Assembly: GCA_016342285.1 (NCBI GenBank)
Contig: JAEINQ010000059.1
Span: forward strand, 1-45,703
Source: Desulfobacterales bacterium
Lineage (GTDB): Bacteria > Desulfobacterota > Desulfobacteria > Desulfobacterales > JAEINQ01
Length of the DNA stretch: 45,703 nucleotides
Reading direction: 5' to 3'
Shown here piece by piece: positions 35,870-44,107 of this stretch. A program made the translations under genes and the position numbers. The stretch's first letter is position 1, and each line of letters begins with the position of its first letter. A model generated the notes under the pieces. It was not told the origin of the DNA and made no database searches. It saw only the letters and a list, made by a program, of their open reading frames with translations.

Positions 35870-35945
35870 TTTTAAATTTCGAAATAAGATATAAGCAATT
35901 GATATTAAAAAATAAACATCCGTATCTGTCTTTCGAAATTTAAAA
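35870..35945. repeat. Perfect 15-bp AT-rich inverted repeat downstream of ileS
   Basis: TTTTAAATTTCGAAA (35870-35884) and TTTCGAAATTTAAAA (35931-35945) are exact reverse complements with a 46-nt, AT-rich centre. It lies in the 307-bp space between ileS and lspA, the rest of which shows no gene. It could be a mobile-element remnant or an unusual structured 3' end. Confidence 0.75.
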
Positions 35946-36148
35946 CCCTTCGGGATTGCCGATCTTACCGCATCTACAGCGTCAGATGCCTTCCCGCATA
36001 AAGAACTATAGCGGAAAAAACATCTTCCTTGTACCTGCGGCAACCTCGACAATCGCTCAGCTTAGGTAATGGTTTAAAGATGATGTCGTCGTAAACAAGT
36101 CTTTGTGGTAAATTAAGGCTTTTTACATGGTCATCAAAGGTAGAAGGG

Positions 36149-36652
36149 TTGACTTTGCTGAACCCTCTTAAAAATGAAAAATACGCCCGACTCGCGGTTG
36201 TTGCCGGCCTGATTGTTGTCGCTGACCAGATTTCCAAGGAAATGGTGCAGCGGTTCATTCCGCTTTACCATTCCATTTCCGTGATTCCGGGCTGCTTCAA
36301 CCTGACCCACATTCACAACCCCGGCGGTGCCTTCGGTTTTCTGGCCGGGCAGAGTCCGCAGCTGCGCCAGGTGATTTTTATCTTTGCTTCTTCCCTGGCC
36401 ATCGGATTGATCTTTTATTTCTATCGCAGCACGCCGCGACGTTTTGTCGCCCTGAGCTTCGGCTTTTCCCTGATTTTCGGTGGTGCCATCGGCAACCTGA
36501 TCGACCGGTTGCGGTTCGGCAAAGTCGTCGATTTTCTCGACGCCTACCTCGGAACGCTTCACTGGCCGGCTTTCAACGTGGCCGACAGTGCCATCACCGT
36601 CGGTATCGGTATTTTTCTGTTTCATCTGATCTTTCAGAAATTGCCCGAATAG
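36149..36652 (+). CDS. lspA: Lipoprotein signal peptidase (signal peptidase II)
   Basis: 167 aa. No ATG fits; the start is TTG 36149 or, six bases later, TTG 36155, which has GAAGGG at better spacing. Four membrane helices. The aspartyl peptidase motifs are present: HNPGGAFGFL, then GNLIDRLRFGKVVDFLD and FNVADSAITVG with the two catalytic Asp residues. It removes signal peptides of lipoproteins in the inner membrane, several of which are encoded in this window. It is followed by holA after 9 nt. Confidence 0.94.
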   Translation: MTLLNPLKNEKYARLAVVAGLIVVADQISKEMVQRFIPLYHSISVIPGCFNLTHIHNPGGAFGFLAGQSPQLRQVIFIFASSLAIGLIFYFYRSTPRRFVALSFGFSLIFGGAIGNLIDRLRFGKVVDFLDAYLGTLHWPAFNVADSAITVGIGIFLFHLIFQKLPE

Positions 36653-36661
36653 GGACACCCG

Positions 36662-38116
36662 ATGCCGGAAGTCAACCACAAATCCCTGGAAAAATATCTG
36701 AGGCAGGCCGGAAGGAAAAACCTTCCGGCGGCCATTCTCATTTATGGCGAGGAGATGGTCTGTAAGCAGGCCCTGGATGCCGTGTTGGACGAGGTGTTGC
36801 CGGGCCGAATCCGCTCCTCCGACTGCGAGACCATGGACGGCGGCCTGGCAGACATGGGTGACGTGCTGGAAAGGGTCAATACCTATTCTCTGCTGGGAGA
36901 CGGAAAAACCGTTATCCTGAGCGATTCGCGAATTTTCCATGCCCAGGGCGACGCCGGTAAACTGCTGGAAAAAGCCAGAGCCGCCTTTGACCGGGACGAA
37001 ATGAAAAAAGCGGCCGGCATTCTGTTGAGCCTGCTGGCGATTCACCACTTCACCCTGGAAGATCTGAACACGGAACGGGGAAGAAAGAAGCTGACCATCG
37101 GCGGTACAGACGGTGATGAGGCGGATCGGGCCTGGTTCAGCCAGGTCGCCGATTACTGCCGGAACCAGAATCTCTCTGTGCCTGCCGGCGGCACCGATGC
37201 CGACCGCCTGGCCCAATCCGTGGAAAAGGGGTTTGCGTCAGGCAATTTCCTGGTGATCACCTCGGATGTGGCGGACAAGCGACGAAAGCTCTATGGGATT
37301 CTCAGTGAAAAAGGGCTCGTGGTGGACTGTTCGGTACCGAGAGGGGACCGGCGCAGCGACCGGGAGGCCCAGTCTGTTTTGTTACGGGAACAGGCGCAGC
37401 GATTGCTGAGTGGAAGCGGGAAAACCCTGTTGCCGGGCGTCTTCGAAGCCGTTGTGGCCTTGACCGGGTTCGACCTGCGGACCTTTACGGGGAATCTGGA
37501 AAAACTCGTGGCCTATGTTGGTGAACGAATGGACATCACCGCTGCCGACGTGGCTGCCGTGCTTCGCCGTACCCGCCAAGACCCCATTTACGAACTGACC
37601 AATGCCGTAACCGACCGGCAGGCGGTACAGGCACTATTTTACCTCGACTCCCTGCTGGCCGACAATTTTCATCCGCTTCAGATCCTGGCGGCCTTGGTCA
37701 ATCAAGTGCGGAAACTGATGGTGGCCAAGGGATTTATGGAAAGCCCGGAAGGGCGGGTCTGGCAATCAGACATGCCCTATGCCCGATTTGCCGCCCAGGT
37801 GATGCCGGTCGTGGCAGCCTGTGATGCCGATCTTCTTGAACGGGTCGGAGAGTGGGAGAGCCTTCTGACCCAAGGCGATGAGGCCAAAGGACGGGGAAAG
37901 AAAAAAGCGGCCAAGGCCAAAACCGATCTGGTGATTGCACGCAATCCCAAAAGCCCCTATCCGGTCTATCAGACCTTAAAAAAGTGCGAGCGATTCAGTC
38001 GTCAAGGGCTCATGGACGCGATGGACGCCTTGAACCGAATCGACCGGTTGTTGAAGACGTCGGGCCAGGACCCTCGAATTGCGCTGGAAACGGCGATCCT
38101 GGCCATCTGTCGATGA
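36662..38116 (+). CDS. holA: DNA polymerase III delta subunit
   Basis: 484 aa, clearly longer than the roughly 340 aa of the E. coli delta subunit. The delta subunit opens the sliding clamp in the clamp loader. The N-terminal PAAILIYGEEMVCKQALDAVL and the YSLLGDGKTVILSDS segment are typical; the middle includes an insert rich in charged residues (about 90-170). Later conserved parts are TGFDLRTFTGNLEKLVAYVG and DPIYELTNAVTDRQ…LFYLDSLL…HPLQILAALVNQVRKLM. A basic, Lys-rich loop (KGRGKKKAAKAK) lies near 413-424. Co-transcribed with lspA. Confidence 0.9.
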   Translation: MPEVNHKSLEKYLRQAGRKNLPAAILIYGEEMVCKQALDAVLDEVLPGRIRSSDCETMDGGLADMGDVLERVNTYSLLGDGKTVILSDSRIFHAQGDAGKLLEKARAAFDRDEMKKAAGILLSLLAIHHFTLEDLNTERGRKKLTIGGTDGDEADRAWFSQVADYCRNQNLSVPAGGTDADRLAQSVEKGFASGNFLVITSDVADKRRKLYGILSEKGLVVDCSVPRGDRRSDREAQSVLLREQAQRLLSGSGKTLLPGVFEAVVALTGFDLRTFTGNLEKLVAYVGERMDITAADVAAVLRRTRQDPIYELTNAVTDRQAVQALFYLDSLLADNFHPLQILAALVNQVRKLMVAKGFMESPEGRVWQSDMPYARFAAQVMPVVAACDADLLERVGEWESLLTQGDEAKGRGKKKAAKAKTDLVIARNPKSPYPVYQTLKKCERFSRQGLMDAMDALNRIDRLLKTSGQDPRIALETAILAICR

Positions 38117-38133
38117 AAATTCAATACGAATTA

Positions 38134-38416
38134 GGAATCCACGTCCTTTGGGCGTGGTCAGAGTCAGTTGGCTATGCCGATAAGATTGGCGGCAAGTGCC
38201 TAAAATGCACTAAAGTTCGAAATGCCTAATCCGCCAAAGGAAAGGCGGACAAGAGTTGAGGAGTCGCTTCGCTCCAGCTTTTTTCAGCTAAGATTTGGCA
38301 GAATTCCATAATTTTAGGCACTTTAGGCATTTTAGGCACTTCGAACTTCAAACACCCGACAGCAGCTCCTTTTAGGGACAATCCAAGGCCACGTCCTCTG
38401 GGCGTGGATTCTTCAC
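38134..38416. repeat. Multi-hairpin intergenic element, copy B
   Basis: Partner of copy A (32725-32917) and longer. Hairpins: CCACG/CGTGG at 38139-38157, TCCGCC/GGCGGA at 38230-38249, and CCACG/CGTGG at 38389-38407. Inside it, AAGTGCCTAAAATGC (38194-38208) and GCATTTTAGGCACTT (38327-38341) are a perfect 15-bp inverted pair, absent from copy A. It occupies nearly all of the space between holA and the 87-aa gene. Confidence 0.8.
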
Positions 38417-38455
38417 TTGTTATCGGAAACCGGCAATGGGAAGCGGAGGCAGAAG

Positions 38456-38719
38456 ATGGGTTTCATTCGTCGTCAGGAAGAGCGCCTGGCCGAACGGCTG
38501 CTGCGCTGGCATTACGAAAAGAACAGTCTCCCCATGCCGACCGATGGAGCGCTGAGGGTTCGGGCCGGCCGTATCGTGGACGAGGCCCACCGTATCGGGG
38601 CACGGCGGGGGCGCAATCTCATGGAGATTTTAAATGACCTGATCAAGGACCTTAAAATCGGCGAGTCCAAAGCCGATGCCGAAAATGCGGACTCCGATGA
38701 GAAGAAGACATCCGGGTAA
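38456..38719 (+). CDS. Conserved small protein, 87 aa
   Basis: Start ATG 38456 with GGAGG, preferred to the longer frame from 38417, which begins in the repeat element. It starts MGFIRRQEERLAERLLRWHY, with a helix-rich middle (RIVDEAHRIGARRGRNLMEILNDLIKDLK) and an acidic, unstructured tail. I have seen similar sequences in sulfate reducers but know no function. Basic N-terminal and helical content would allow DNA or RNA contact, which is a guess. It precedes livK by about 130 nt. Confidence 0.75.
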   Translation: MGFIRRQEERLAERLLRWHYEKNSLPMPTDGALRVRAGRIVDEAHRIGARRGRNLMEILNDLIKDLKIGESKADAENADSDEKKTSG

Positions 38720-38851
38720 TCAGCAATAGGGTGGGTGTTTGCGGTTGAAAACAAGAACGCTTCGTGCTAAGCAAGCAACCTTGATTCAACCTTCCGCAAG
38801 GGCATGTGCGATCAATTCAACCCCATACAAGTCGAAAAAGGAGGTCATGTG

Positions 38852-40015
38852 ATGCGCAAAGGTCTATTGTTGGTGGTTTCCATGGTGGTTTTCGGTCTCA
38901 TTTTCGCCCCCGGTTGCTGGGCGGCCGGCAATACCATCACGATCGGTTTCAACATCCCCCTGACCGGGGACAACCCGGATGTCGGTGCCTCTTCCAAGAA
39001 TGCTGCCGAGATGTTTTACAAGAAAATCTCCAGCATTGACGTGGGCGGAAAGGCATACAAGCTCAAATTCGTCTATGACGACAACGAGTACAAGGCCGAG
39101 TCGGCCGTGAAGGTCAGCACCAAGCTCATCACCGAAGAGGGCGTGCTGGGCATCATCGGTCCCCAGTCCTCCAGCCAGGCGGTCCCGGCCGGCGATGTGG
39201 CCAACAATTACGCCACCCCCATGATCAGCCCCTGGTCCACCAATCCCAACACGACCCTGGACCGGCCCTATGTCTTCCGCGGCTGTTTCCTCGATCCCTT
39301 CCAGGGGCCGGTTGCGGCCAATTTCGCCACCAAGAAGCTGGGTGCCAAAAAAGCCGCCGTACTTTACGACATTGCCGCCGATTACCCCAAGGGGTTGGCC
39401 GAATTTTTCAAGGCTGCCTTTGAAGAGATCAACGGCGCGGGCTCCGTGGTCGCCTTTGAAAGCTTTACCACCGGCGACAAGGATTTCTCCGCCCAGATGA
39501 CCAACATCGTGGCGTCGGGCGCCGACGTGATGTTTACTCCCCAGTACTATTCGGAAGTGCCGCTGATCGTTCGCGCGGCCAAGGAGATGGGGTGGACCAA
39601 GCCGATCCTTGGTTCCGACTCCTGGGGCGGCGGAGACCTCATGGGCCTGTGCGGGGATGACTGCAAGGGCTACTATTTCTCCACCCATTACGCCGCTGCC
39701 GGTGCCAAGGGCGATACCAAAAAATTCATCGACGAATACACCGCCGCCTACGGCAAGACCCCCGACGATGTGGCCGCCCTGACCTGGGATTCCCTGGGCC
39801 TCATGATTCAGGCCATCAAGAACACCGGCGGACTGAGTGGCGACATCAAGGCCGACCGCACCAAAGTCAAGGATGCCCTGGCCTCCATTAAAAACTATCC
39901 GGGCATCACCGGCGGCATGACTTTTACGGCCGACGGCGACCCCAAGAAATGCGCCGTGGTGGTTCAGATCAACGATGAAGGCAAGTTCGCCTTTTACGAG
40001 TCTGTTTGCCCCTAA
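38852..40015 (+). CDS. livK: Branched-chain amino acid ABC transporter, substrate-binding protein
   Basis: 387 aa from ATG 38852, with AAGGAGG; the longer frame is not used. A signal peptide (LLLVVSMVVFGLIFAPGCWA) precedes a Leu/Ile/Val-binding (periplasmic type I) protein: ITIGFNIPLTGDNPDVGASS at the start, then IIGPQSSSQAVPAGDVANNY and TPMISPWSTNP in the binding cleft. It captures the amino acid (or a related amide or aromatic compound; specificity is not certain) and delivers it to the LivHM permease. It is the first gene of livKHMGF. Two hairpins follow the gene and may limit read-through, so that this protein is made in excess. Confidence 0.92.
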   Translation: MRKGLLLVVSMVVFGLIFAPGCWAAGNTITIGFNIPLTGDNPDVGASSKNAAEMFYKKISSIDVGGKAYKLKFVYDDNEYKAESAVKVSTKLITEEGVLGIIGPQSSSQAVPAGDVANNYATPMISPWSTNPNTTLDRPYVFRGCFLDPFQGPVAANFATKKLGAKKAAVLYDIAADYPKGLAEFFKAAFEEINGAGSVVAFESFTTGDKDFSAQMTNIVASGADVMFTPQYYSEVPLIVRAAKEMGWTKPILGSDSWGGGDLMGLCGDDCKGYYFSTHYAAAGAKGDTKKFIDEYTAAYGKTPDDVAALTWDSLGLMIQAIKNTGGLSGDIKADRTKVKDALASIKNYPGITGGMTFTADGDPKKCAVVVQINDEGKFAFYESVCP

Positions 40016-40039
40016 AGGCATCTGCCAGGAAACAAAATG

Positions 40040-40117
40040 CCGGACGGGTGCGGTCCTTTTTTTGCATCCGCCCGGATGAAACACATCACCAAGGGGCCCG
40101 GAGGCATATCCCGGGCC
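40040..40117 (+). promoter_or_regulatory. Two hairpins between livK and livH
   Basis: The first pairs 40040-40051 with 40064-40075 (12 bp, two non-Watson-Crick positions), with a T-rich loop. The second pairs GGCCCGG (40095-40101) with CCGGGCC (40111-40117) and is followed by TCTTTCCCTTT. They could stabilise livK mRNA or partly terminate before livH. Confidence 0.55.
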
Positions 40118-40145
40118 TCTTTCCCTTTCAATGGGAGAGTTCTGA

Positions 40146-41111
40146 ATGACCATCACTTTTCTCATGCAGAACCTGGTCAACGCCCTGCAGTGGGGGAGTT
40201 TTTATGCCCTCATCGCCCTGGGCTATTCCATGGTCTACAGCATCCTCATGCTCTTCAATTTCGCCCACGGCGATATTTTTATGGTGGGGGCCTACATCGG
40301 TCTGGGTGTGGCCACGCTGATTCTGACCCTGGTGGGATCCGGCGGCGCGGCCCTGTTGCCGGGCTGGATGGTGCTGGTGTTGACCATCCTGATCACCATG
40401 TTTCTGACCGCCTTTGTCGGCATCATCGTGGAGCGGGTCGGCTACAGGCCCCTGCGCGAAGCGCCCCGAGCCTCCGCGGCCATCACCGGCCTGATGATCG
40501 GCATTATTCTGGAGACCTCCAATATCCTCTTTCTCGGCGGCTCGCGACTCAAGTTCCCCCAGTTGATACAGTCCGAGACCTACAATATCGGCGGCGTCTT
40601 CGTGACCAACAAGAAGATCATGATCGTGCTGGTCTCCATTTCCCTGATGCTGGCCCTGCACCAGTTCGTGACCCGCTCCAAGTACGGCATGGCCATGCGG
40701 GCCATGGCCTACGACTATGTGGTGGTGCCGCTGGTGGGGGTGCCCATGAACCAGATCGCCACCATGACCTTTGCCATCGGCTCGGCCCTGGCGGCGGCGG
40801 CGGGTATCCTGTTCGGTCTGGCCTATCCGGTCCTTGATCCCTATATGGGGGTGAGTTTCGGCTGGAAAGCCTTTGTGGCCGCCATCCTCGGCGGACGAGG
40901 ATCGATCATGGGGGCCTGCATCGCCGGATTCATGCTGGGTTTTATCGAGATTATGACGGTGCCGGCCATCATGGTCGTCAACCGGCTCTTTTCACTCAAT
41001 ATCGGTTCCAACATGCGTGATCTCATTGCCTACTCCATCGTGCTGATCATCCTGATCTTCAGGCCCCACGGGTTATTCGGAGAGGTATACAGCGCCAGGC
41101 TTCGTCTCTGA
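40146..41111 (+). CDS. livH: Branched-chain amino acid ABC transporter, permease LivH
   Basis: 321 aa, hydrophobic throughout with about eight membrane segments. The start (FLMQNLVNALQWGSFYALIALGYSMVY) and the cytoplasmic EAA-like loop (VTRSKYGMAMRAMAYD, then GVPMNQIATMTFAIGSALAAAAGIL) are typical of LivH. The later GGRGSIMGACIAGFMLG is also conserved. It pairs with LivM to form the channel for amino acids delivered by LivK. It starts with an SD-like GGGAG just upstream. Confidence 0.93.
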   Translation: MTITFLMQNLVNALQWGSFYALIALGYSMVYSILMLFNFAHGDIFMVGAYIGLGVATLILTLVGSGGAALLPGWMVLVLTILITMFLTAFVGIIVERVGYRPLREAPRASAAITGLMIGIILETSNILFLGGSRLKFPQLIQSETYNIGGVFVTNKKIMIVLVSISLMLALHQFVTRSKYGMAMRAMAYDYVVVPLVGVPMNQIATMTFAIGSALAAAAGILFGLAYPVLDPYMGVSFGWKAFVAAILGGRGSIMGACIAGFMLGFIEIMTVPAIMVVNRLFSLNIGSNMRDLIAYSIVLIILIFRPHGLFGEVYSARLRL

Positions 41112-41151
41112 TGCGGACCCACAGCGAACCCACGGACAGGACACGGATTCA

Positions 41152-42495
41152 ATGACGACTTTAACCAATCAAACACCGCCCGGCAGGTTTTCCGGCGTCT
41201 TTAACCGAATTTTCGGCCCGGCGCCACTGTTGGCCTTTCTTCTGGGCTTTTTGGCCTGCACGGTGATCGAGACGGCCGTGGGCGTGAGGCTCTCCGAGGC
41301 CCTGGGTTTGCCGAAGATGCCGATCCTGTTCGGCCTCGTGACCTGCTTCAAGGTCATCGCCGCCATGATCAATCTCATGCTCAAGGGCACGGCCTTTCAA
41401 CCGGCCATGCTGCTTCACATTCCCGCGGCCATGATTTACATGAGCATCATCTACCTGGTGCCGTTGATTCTGGTGACCCGGTGGACCGCCGGATGGGCCA
41501 ATGCCGCAGCAAGGGCCATGCAACGCTTTCCCCTGTTGGTTTCCGCCCTGGTCCACCTGGGGCTGCTTTATGCGATTTTTCACTTCTGGGCTGAAATGAA
41601 CGACTACCGCCTCATTTCCCTGAAGCTGACGCTCATCGCGGTGCTTCTGACCCTGAGTCTGAATATCATCAACGGCTACATGGGCGAATTTTCCTGTTCC
41701 CATCCGGGGTTTATGGCCATCGGTGCCTACATGTCGTCCCTGTTCACCGTTGGGCTGTTCGTGGACGACAAGGTGCTGGGGGCAGCGCGGGTCAGCTTTT
41801 CCATGGCCTACCTCGCCTTCCCGGCCGCCCTGGTCTTCGGGGGGATCGTGGCTGCCGCGGCTGCCCTGATCATCGCCATTCCCTCATTTAAGACCCGGGG
41901 CGACTACCTGGCCATCATCAGCCTGGCCTTTCTATTCATCGTCAAGAGTTTTTTCGAGAATATGCAGGTTCTCGGTGGTGCACGGGGGATTTCCGGTCAG
42001 CCAGACTGGGCGACCCTGCCGGTGATTTTCGGGGCCATGGTTTTCGGTATCTGGGCCATCAATAATTTTGTCAACTCCACCATTGGCAAGGCCCTTAACG
42101 CGGTGCGAGACGATGAAATTGCCGCCGAAGCCATGACCGTGAACACGCGAAAGGCCAAAATGACGGCCTTTCTTTTCGGGGCTTTCTGGGCCGGTGTGGC
42201 CGGCGGTCTGCTGGCCCATGTTCTTCGCTACGTGAATCCGGCCATGTTCGGTGTACAAAAGCTGGCGGAGGTGCTGGCCATGGTCTATTTCGGTGGCCTC
42301 AATTCCGTCTACGGCTCCATTGTCGGGGCGGTTTCCATCAGTCTGCTGGGCGAAGCGCTGAGGCCATTGGAAATTCTCAAGTGGATCTTTATTCCGCTGC
42401 TGCTGATCCTGGTGATGATCTACCGGCCGACCGGCCTGGTGGCCTTCAAGGAATTCAATGTTCGACGGGTTTTTGGCCCCAAGGAGACGGATTGA
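41152..42495 (+). CDS. livM: Branched-chain amino acid ABC transporter, permease LivM
   Basis: 447 aa. The C-terminal 300 residues are the LivM core: TLSLNIINGYMGEFSCSHPGFMAIGAY, then IPSFKTRGDYLAIISLAF and the LNAVRDDEIAAEAMTVN EAA loop, with VYGSIVGAVSISLLGEALR near the end. The first 150 residues carry extra hydrophobic segments, a longer N-terminus than in E. coli LivM of about 425 aa but of the same kind. The stop is two bases before the livG start. Confidence 0.93.
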   Translation: MTTLTNQTPPGRFSGVFNRIFGPAPLLAFLLGFLACTVIETAVGVRLSEALGLPKMPILFGLVTCFKVIAAMINLMLKGTAFQPAMLLHIPAAMIYMSIIYLVPLILVTRWTAGWANAAARAMQRFPLLVSALVHLGLLYAIFHFWAEMNDYRLISLKLTLIAVLLTLSLNIINGYMGEFSCSHPGFMAIGAYMSSLFTVGLFVDDKVLGAARVSFSMAYLAFPAALVFGGIVAAAAALIIAIPSFKTRGDYLAIISLAFLFIVKSFFENMQVLGGARGISGQPDWATLPVIFGAMVFGIWAINNFVNSTIGKALNAVRDDEIAAEAMTVNTRKAKMTAFLFGAFWAGVAGGLLAHVLRYVNPAMFGVQKLAEVLAMVYFGGLNSVYGSIVGAVSISLLGEALRPLEILKWIFIPLLLILVMIYRPTGLVAFKEFNVRRVFGPKETD

Positions 42496-42496
42496 C

Positions 42497-43270
42497 ATGG
42501 CCCTTCTCGAAGTCCGAAACATGAGTCACAACTTCGGTGGTCTTCAAGCGGTCTCCCGGTACAACCTGAGCCTGGATCCGGGCCAGATCACCGGCCTGAT
42601 CGGTCCCAACGGCGCGGGAAAGACCACCATCTTCAACCTGATTACCGGCATATACCAGCCCAGCCAGGGGGAGGTGATCTTTGAAGGAAAGAACATCGTC
42701 GGTAAAAAACCATACCATATCGCCGCCTTGGGACTGGCGCGGACTTTTCAGGAAATGCGGCTGTGGCGGCACATGACCGTACTGGACCACGTGAAGATGG
42801 CCCGGTACTCCAAGCTGACCTACGGCCTGGTCGGTGCCATTTTCGATACGGCCAAACGCCGCCGCCAGGAAGAAGAGGCCACCGAACTGGCCATGGAAAC
42901 CCTGTCCCTGTTCGGTGTGGACGGGTTTGCCGATCAGATGGTGCTCAACCTGCCCTACGGCGCCCAGCGCCGGGTGGAGATGGCCCGGGCCATGGTCACC
43001 GAACCCAAGGTGCTTTTTCTGGATGAACCCACCGTGGGCATGACCTCAGACGAATTGCAGGACATGATTGATGCGATCCGTCGGGCCCACGAGCGCTTCA
43101 ATCTGGCCATCTTTCTCATCGAACACCGGTTGCGGGTGGTCCGCGAATTGTGCCAGCACGTCCAGGCCCTGGTTTTCGGCGAAGTCCTGGTGGAAGGCGA
43201 GCCGGGCGAGGTCCAGAACCACCCCAAAGTCATCGAAGCCTATCTGGGCGATCAGGAATTGGAGTTCTGA
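42497..43270 (+). CDS. livG: Branched-chain amino acid ABC transporter, ATPase LivG
   Basis: 257 aa from ATG 42497, with AAGGAGA upstream inside livM's end. Walker A GPNGAGKTT, Walker B VLFLDEPTVGM; the signature is degenerate, LPYGAQRRVEMARAM instead of LSGGQ, as is common in LivG. It ends with the conserved C-terminal segment (VLVEGEPGEVQNHPKVIEAYLG). It energises LivHM together with LivF. Its stop overlaps livF's start by one base. Confidence 0.94.
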   Translation: MALLEVRNMSHNFGGLQAVSRYNLSLDPGQITGLIGPNGAGKTTIFNLITGIYQPSQGEVIFEGKNIVGKKPYHIAALGLARTFQEMRLWRHMTVLDHVKMARYSKLTYGLVGAIFDTAKRRRQEEEATELAMETLSLFGVDGFADQMVLNLPYGAQRRVEMARAMVTEPKVLFLDEPTVGMTSDELQDMIDAIRRAHERFNLAIFLIEHRLRVVRELCQHVQALVFGEVLVEGEPGEVQNHPKVIEAYLGDQELEF

Positions 43271-43986
43271 TGCTGCTGACCGTTGAAAACCTCCGCGTTG
43301 CCTACGGCAACATCAAGGCCCTTCACGGTGTGGATTTTCACATTGATGAAGGGGAAATTGTCACCATCATCGGCGCCAACGGCGCCGGGAAGAGCACTAC
43401 CCTGCGGGCTGTCTCCCGCATGGTACCGGTCCATAGTGAGACCCGCATGATCTTTCGGGACCAGAATCTGGTGAAATTTCCACCCGAAAAAGTGGTCAGC
43501 CAGTTGGGCATCTCCCATGTGCCCGAAGGACGGCGCCTTTTCGGCAACCTGACGGTGATGGAGAATCTCAAGCTGGCCTGCTTCTCACGAAAGGACACCG
43601 ACGGCATCGCAAGGGACCTGGCCCGGGTGCTGGAAATCTTTCCGCGTCTCAAGGAGCGTGGAACCCAGAAGGCCGGCACGTTGAGCGGCGGCGAACAGCA
43701 GATGCTGGCCATTGGTCGGGCCTTCATGTGCGGGCGACAGTTGATGCTCCTGGACGAACCGTCCATGGGGCTGGCCCCGCTTTTGATGATGAACGTTTTC
43801 AGGGCGCTGAAGGAGATCAACCAGCAGGAAGGGACCGCCATTTTGCTGGTGGAACAAAACGCCCGGCTGGCCCTGAAATTTGCCCAGCGCGGATACGTGC
43901 TGGAGACGGGCAATCTGGTTCTGGAAGGTGATTCCCGGGACCTGCTGGAAAACCCGGAGGTTAAGAGCGCCTATCTTGGCGGTTAG
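43270..43986 (+). CDS. livF: Branched-chain amino acid ABC transporter, ATPase LivF
   Basis: 238 aa, the standard length. It starts at ATG 43270, sharing a base with livG's stop. Walker A GANGAGKST, signature LSGGEQQMLAIGRAFM, Walker B LMLLDEPSMGL; the C-terminus (DLLENPEVKSAYLGG) is the usual LivF end. It forms the ATPase pair with LivG and is the last gene of the liv operon. Confidence 0.95.
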   Translation: MLLTVENLRVAYGNIKALHGVDFHIDEGEIVTIIGANGAGKSTTLRAVSRMVPVHSETRMIFRDQNLVKFPPEKVVSQLGISHVPEGRRLFGNLTVMENLKLACFSRKDTDGIARDLARVLEIFPRLKERGTQKAGTLSGGEQQMLAIGRAFMCGRQLMLLDEPSMGLAPLLMMNVFRALKEINQQEGTAILLVEQNARLALKFAQRGYVLETGNLVLEGDSRDLLENPEVKSAYLGG

Positions 43987-44031
43987 TGTTAAGTGTTAGG
44001 TTTTAAGAATCGGCGTTTGACTCTTAACACT
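43985..44031. repeat. 9-bp inverted repeat between livF and argC
   Basis: AGTGTTAAG (43985-43993) and CTTAACACT (44023-44031) are exact inverted arms with a 29-nt centre that contains a further GTGTTAGG copy. It lies at the livF stop and could end the liv transcript, though no T-run follows. Confidence 0.5.
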
Positions 44032-44107
44032 CTTGTCAGAGAAATCGGTCTTTTTCACCACGATCATCCCCATTGACGACCTGTTTCGTACAAAGAAAGG
44101 TCCCATC

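Noticed and set aside
40040..40075. A standard Rho-independent terminator after livK
   Set aside because: The T-run lies in the loop, not after the stem, so I list it as a regulatory hairpin only.
38864..40180. Long minus-strand frame over livK
   Set aside because: Shadow of a well-supported substrate-binding protein gene; the product is Gly/His-rich without domains.
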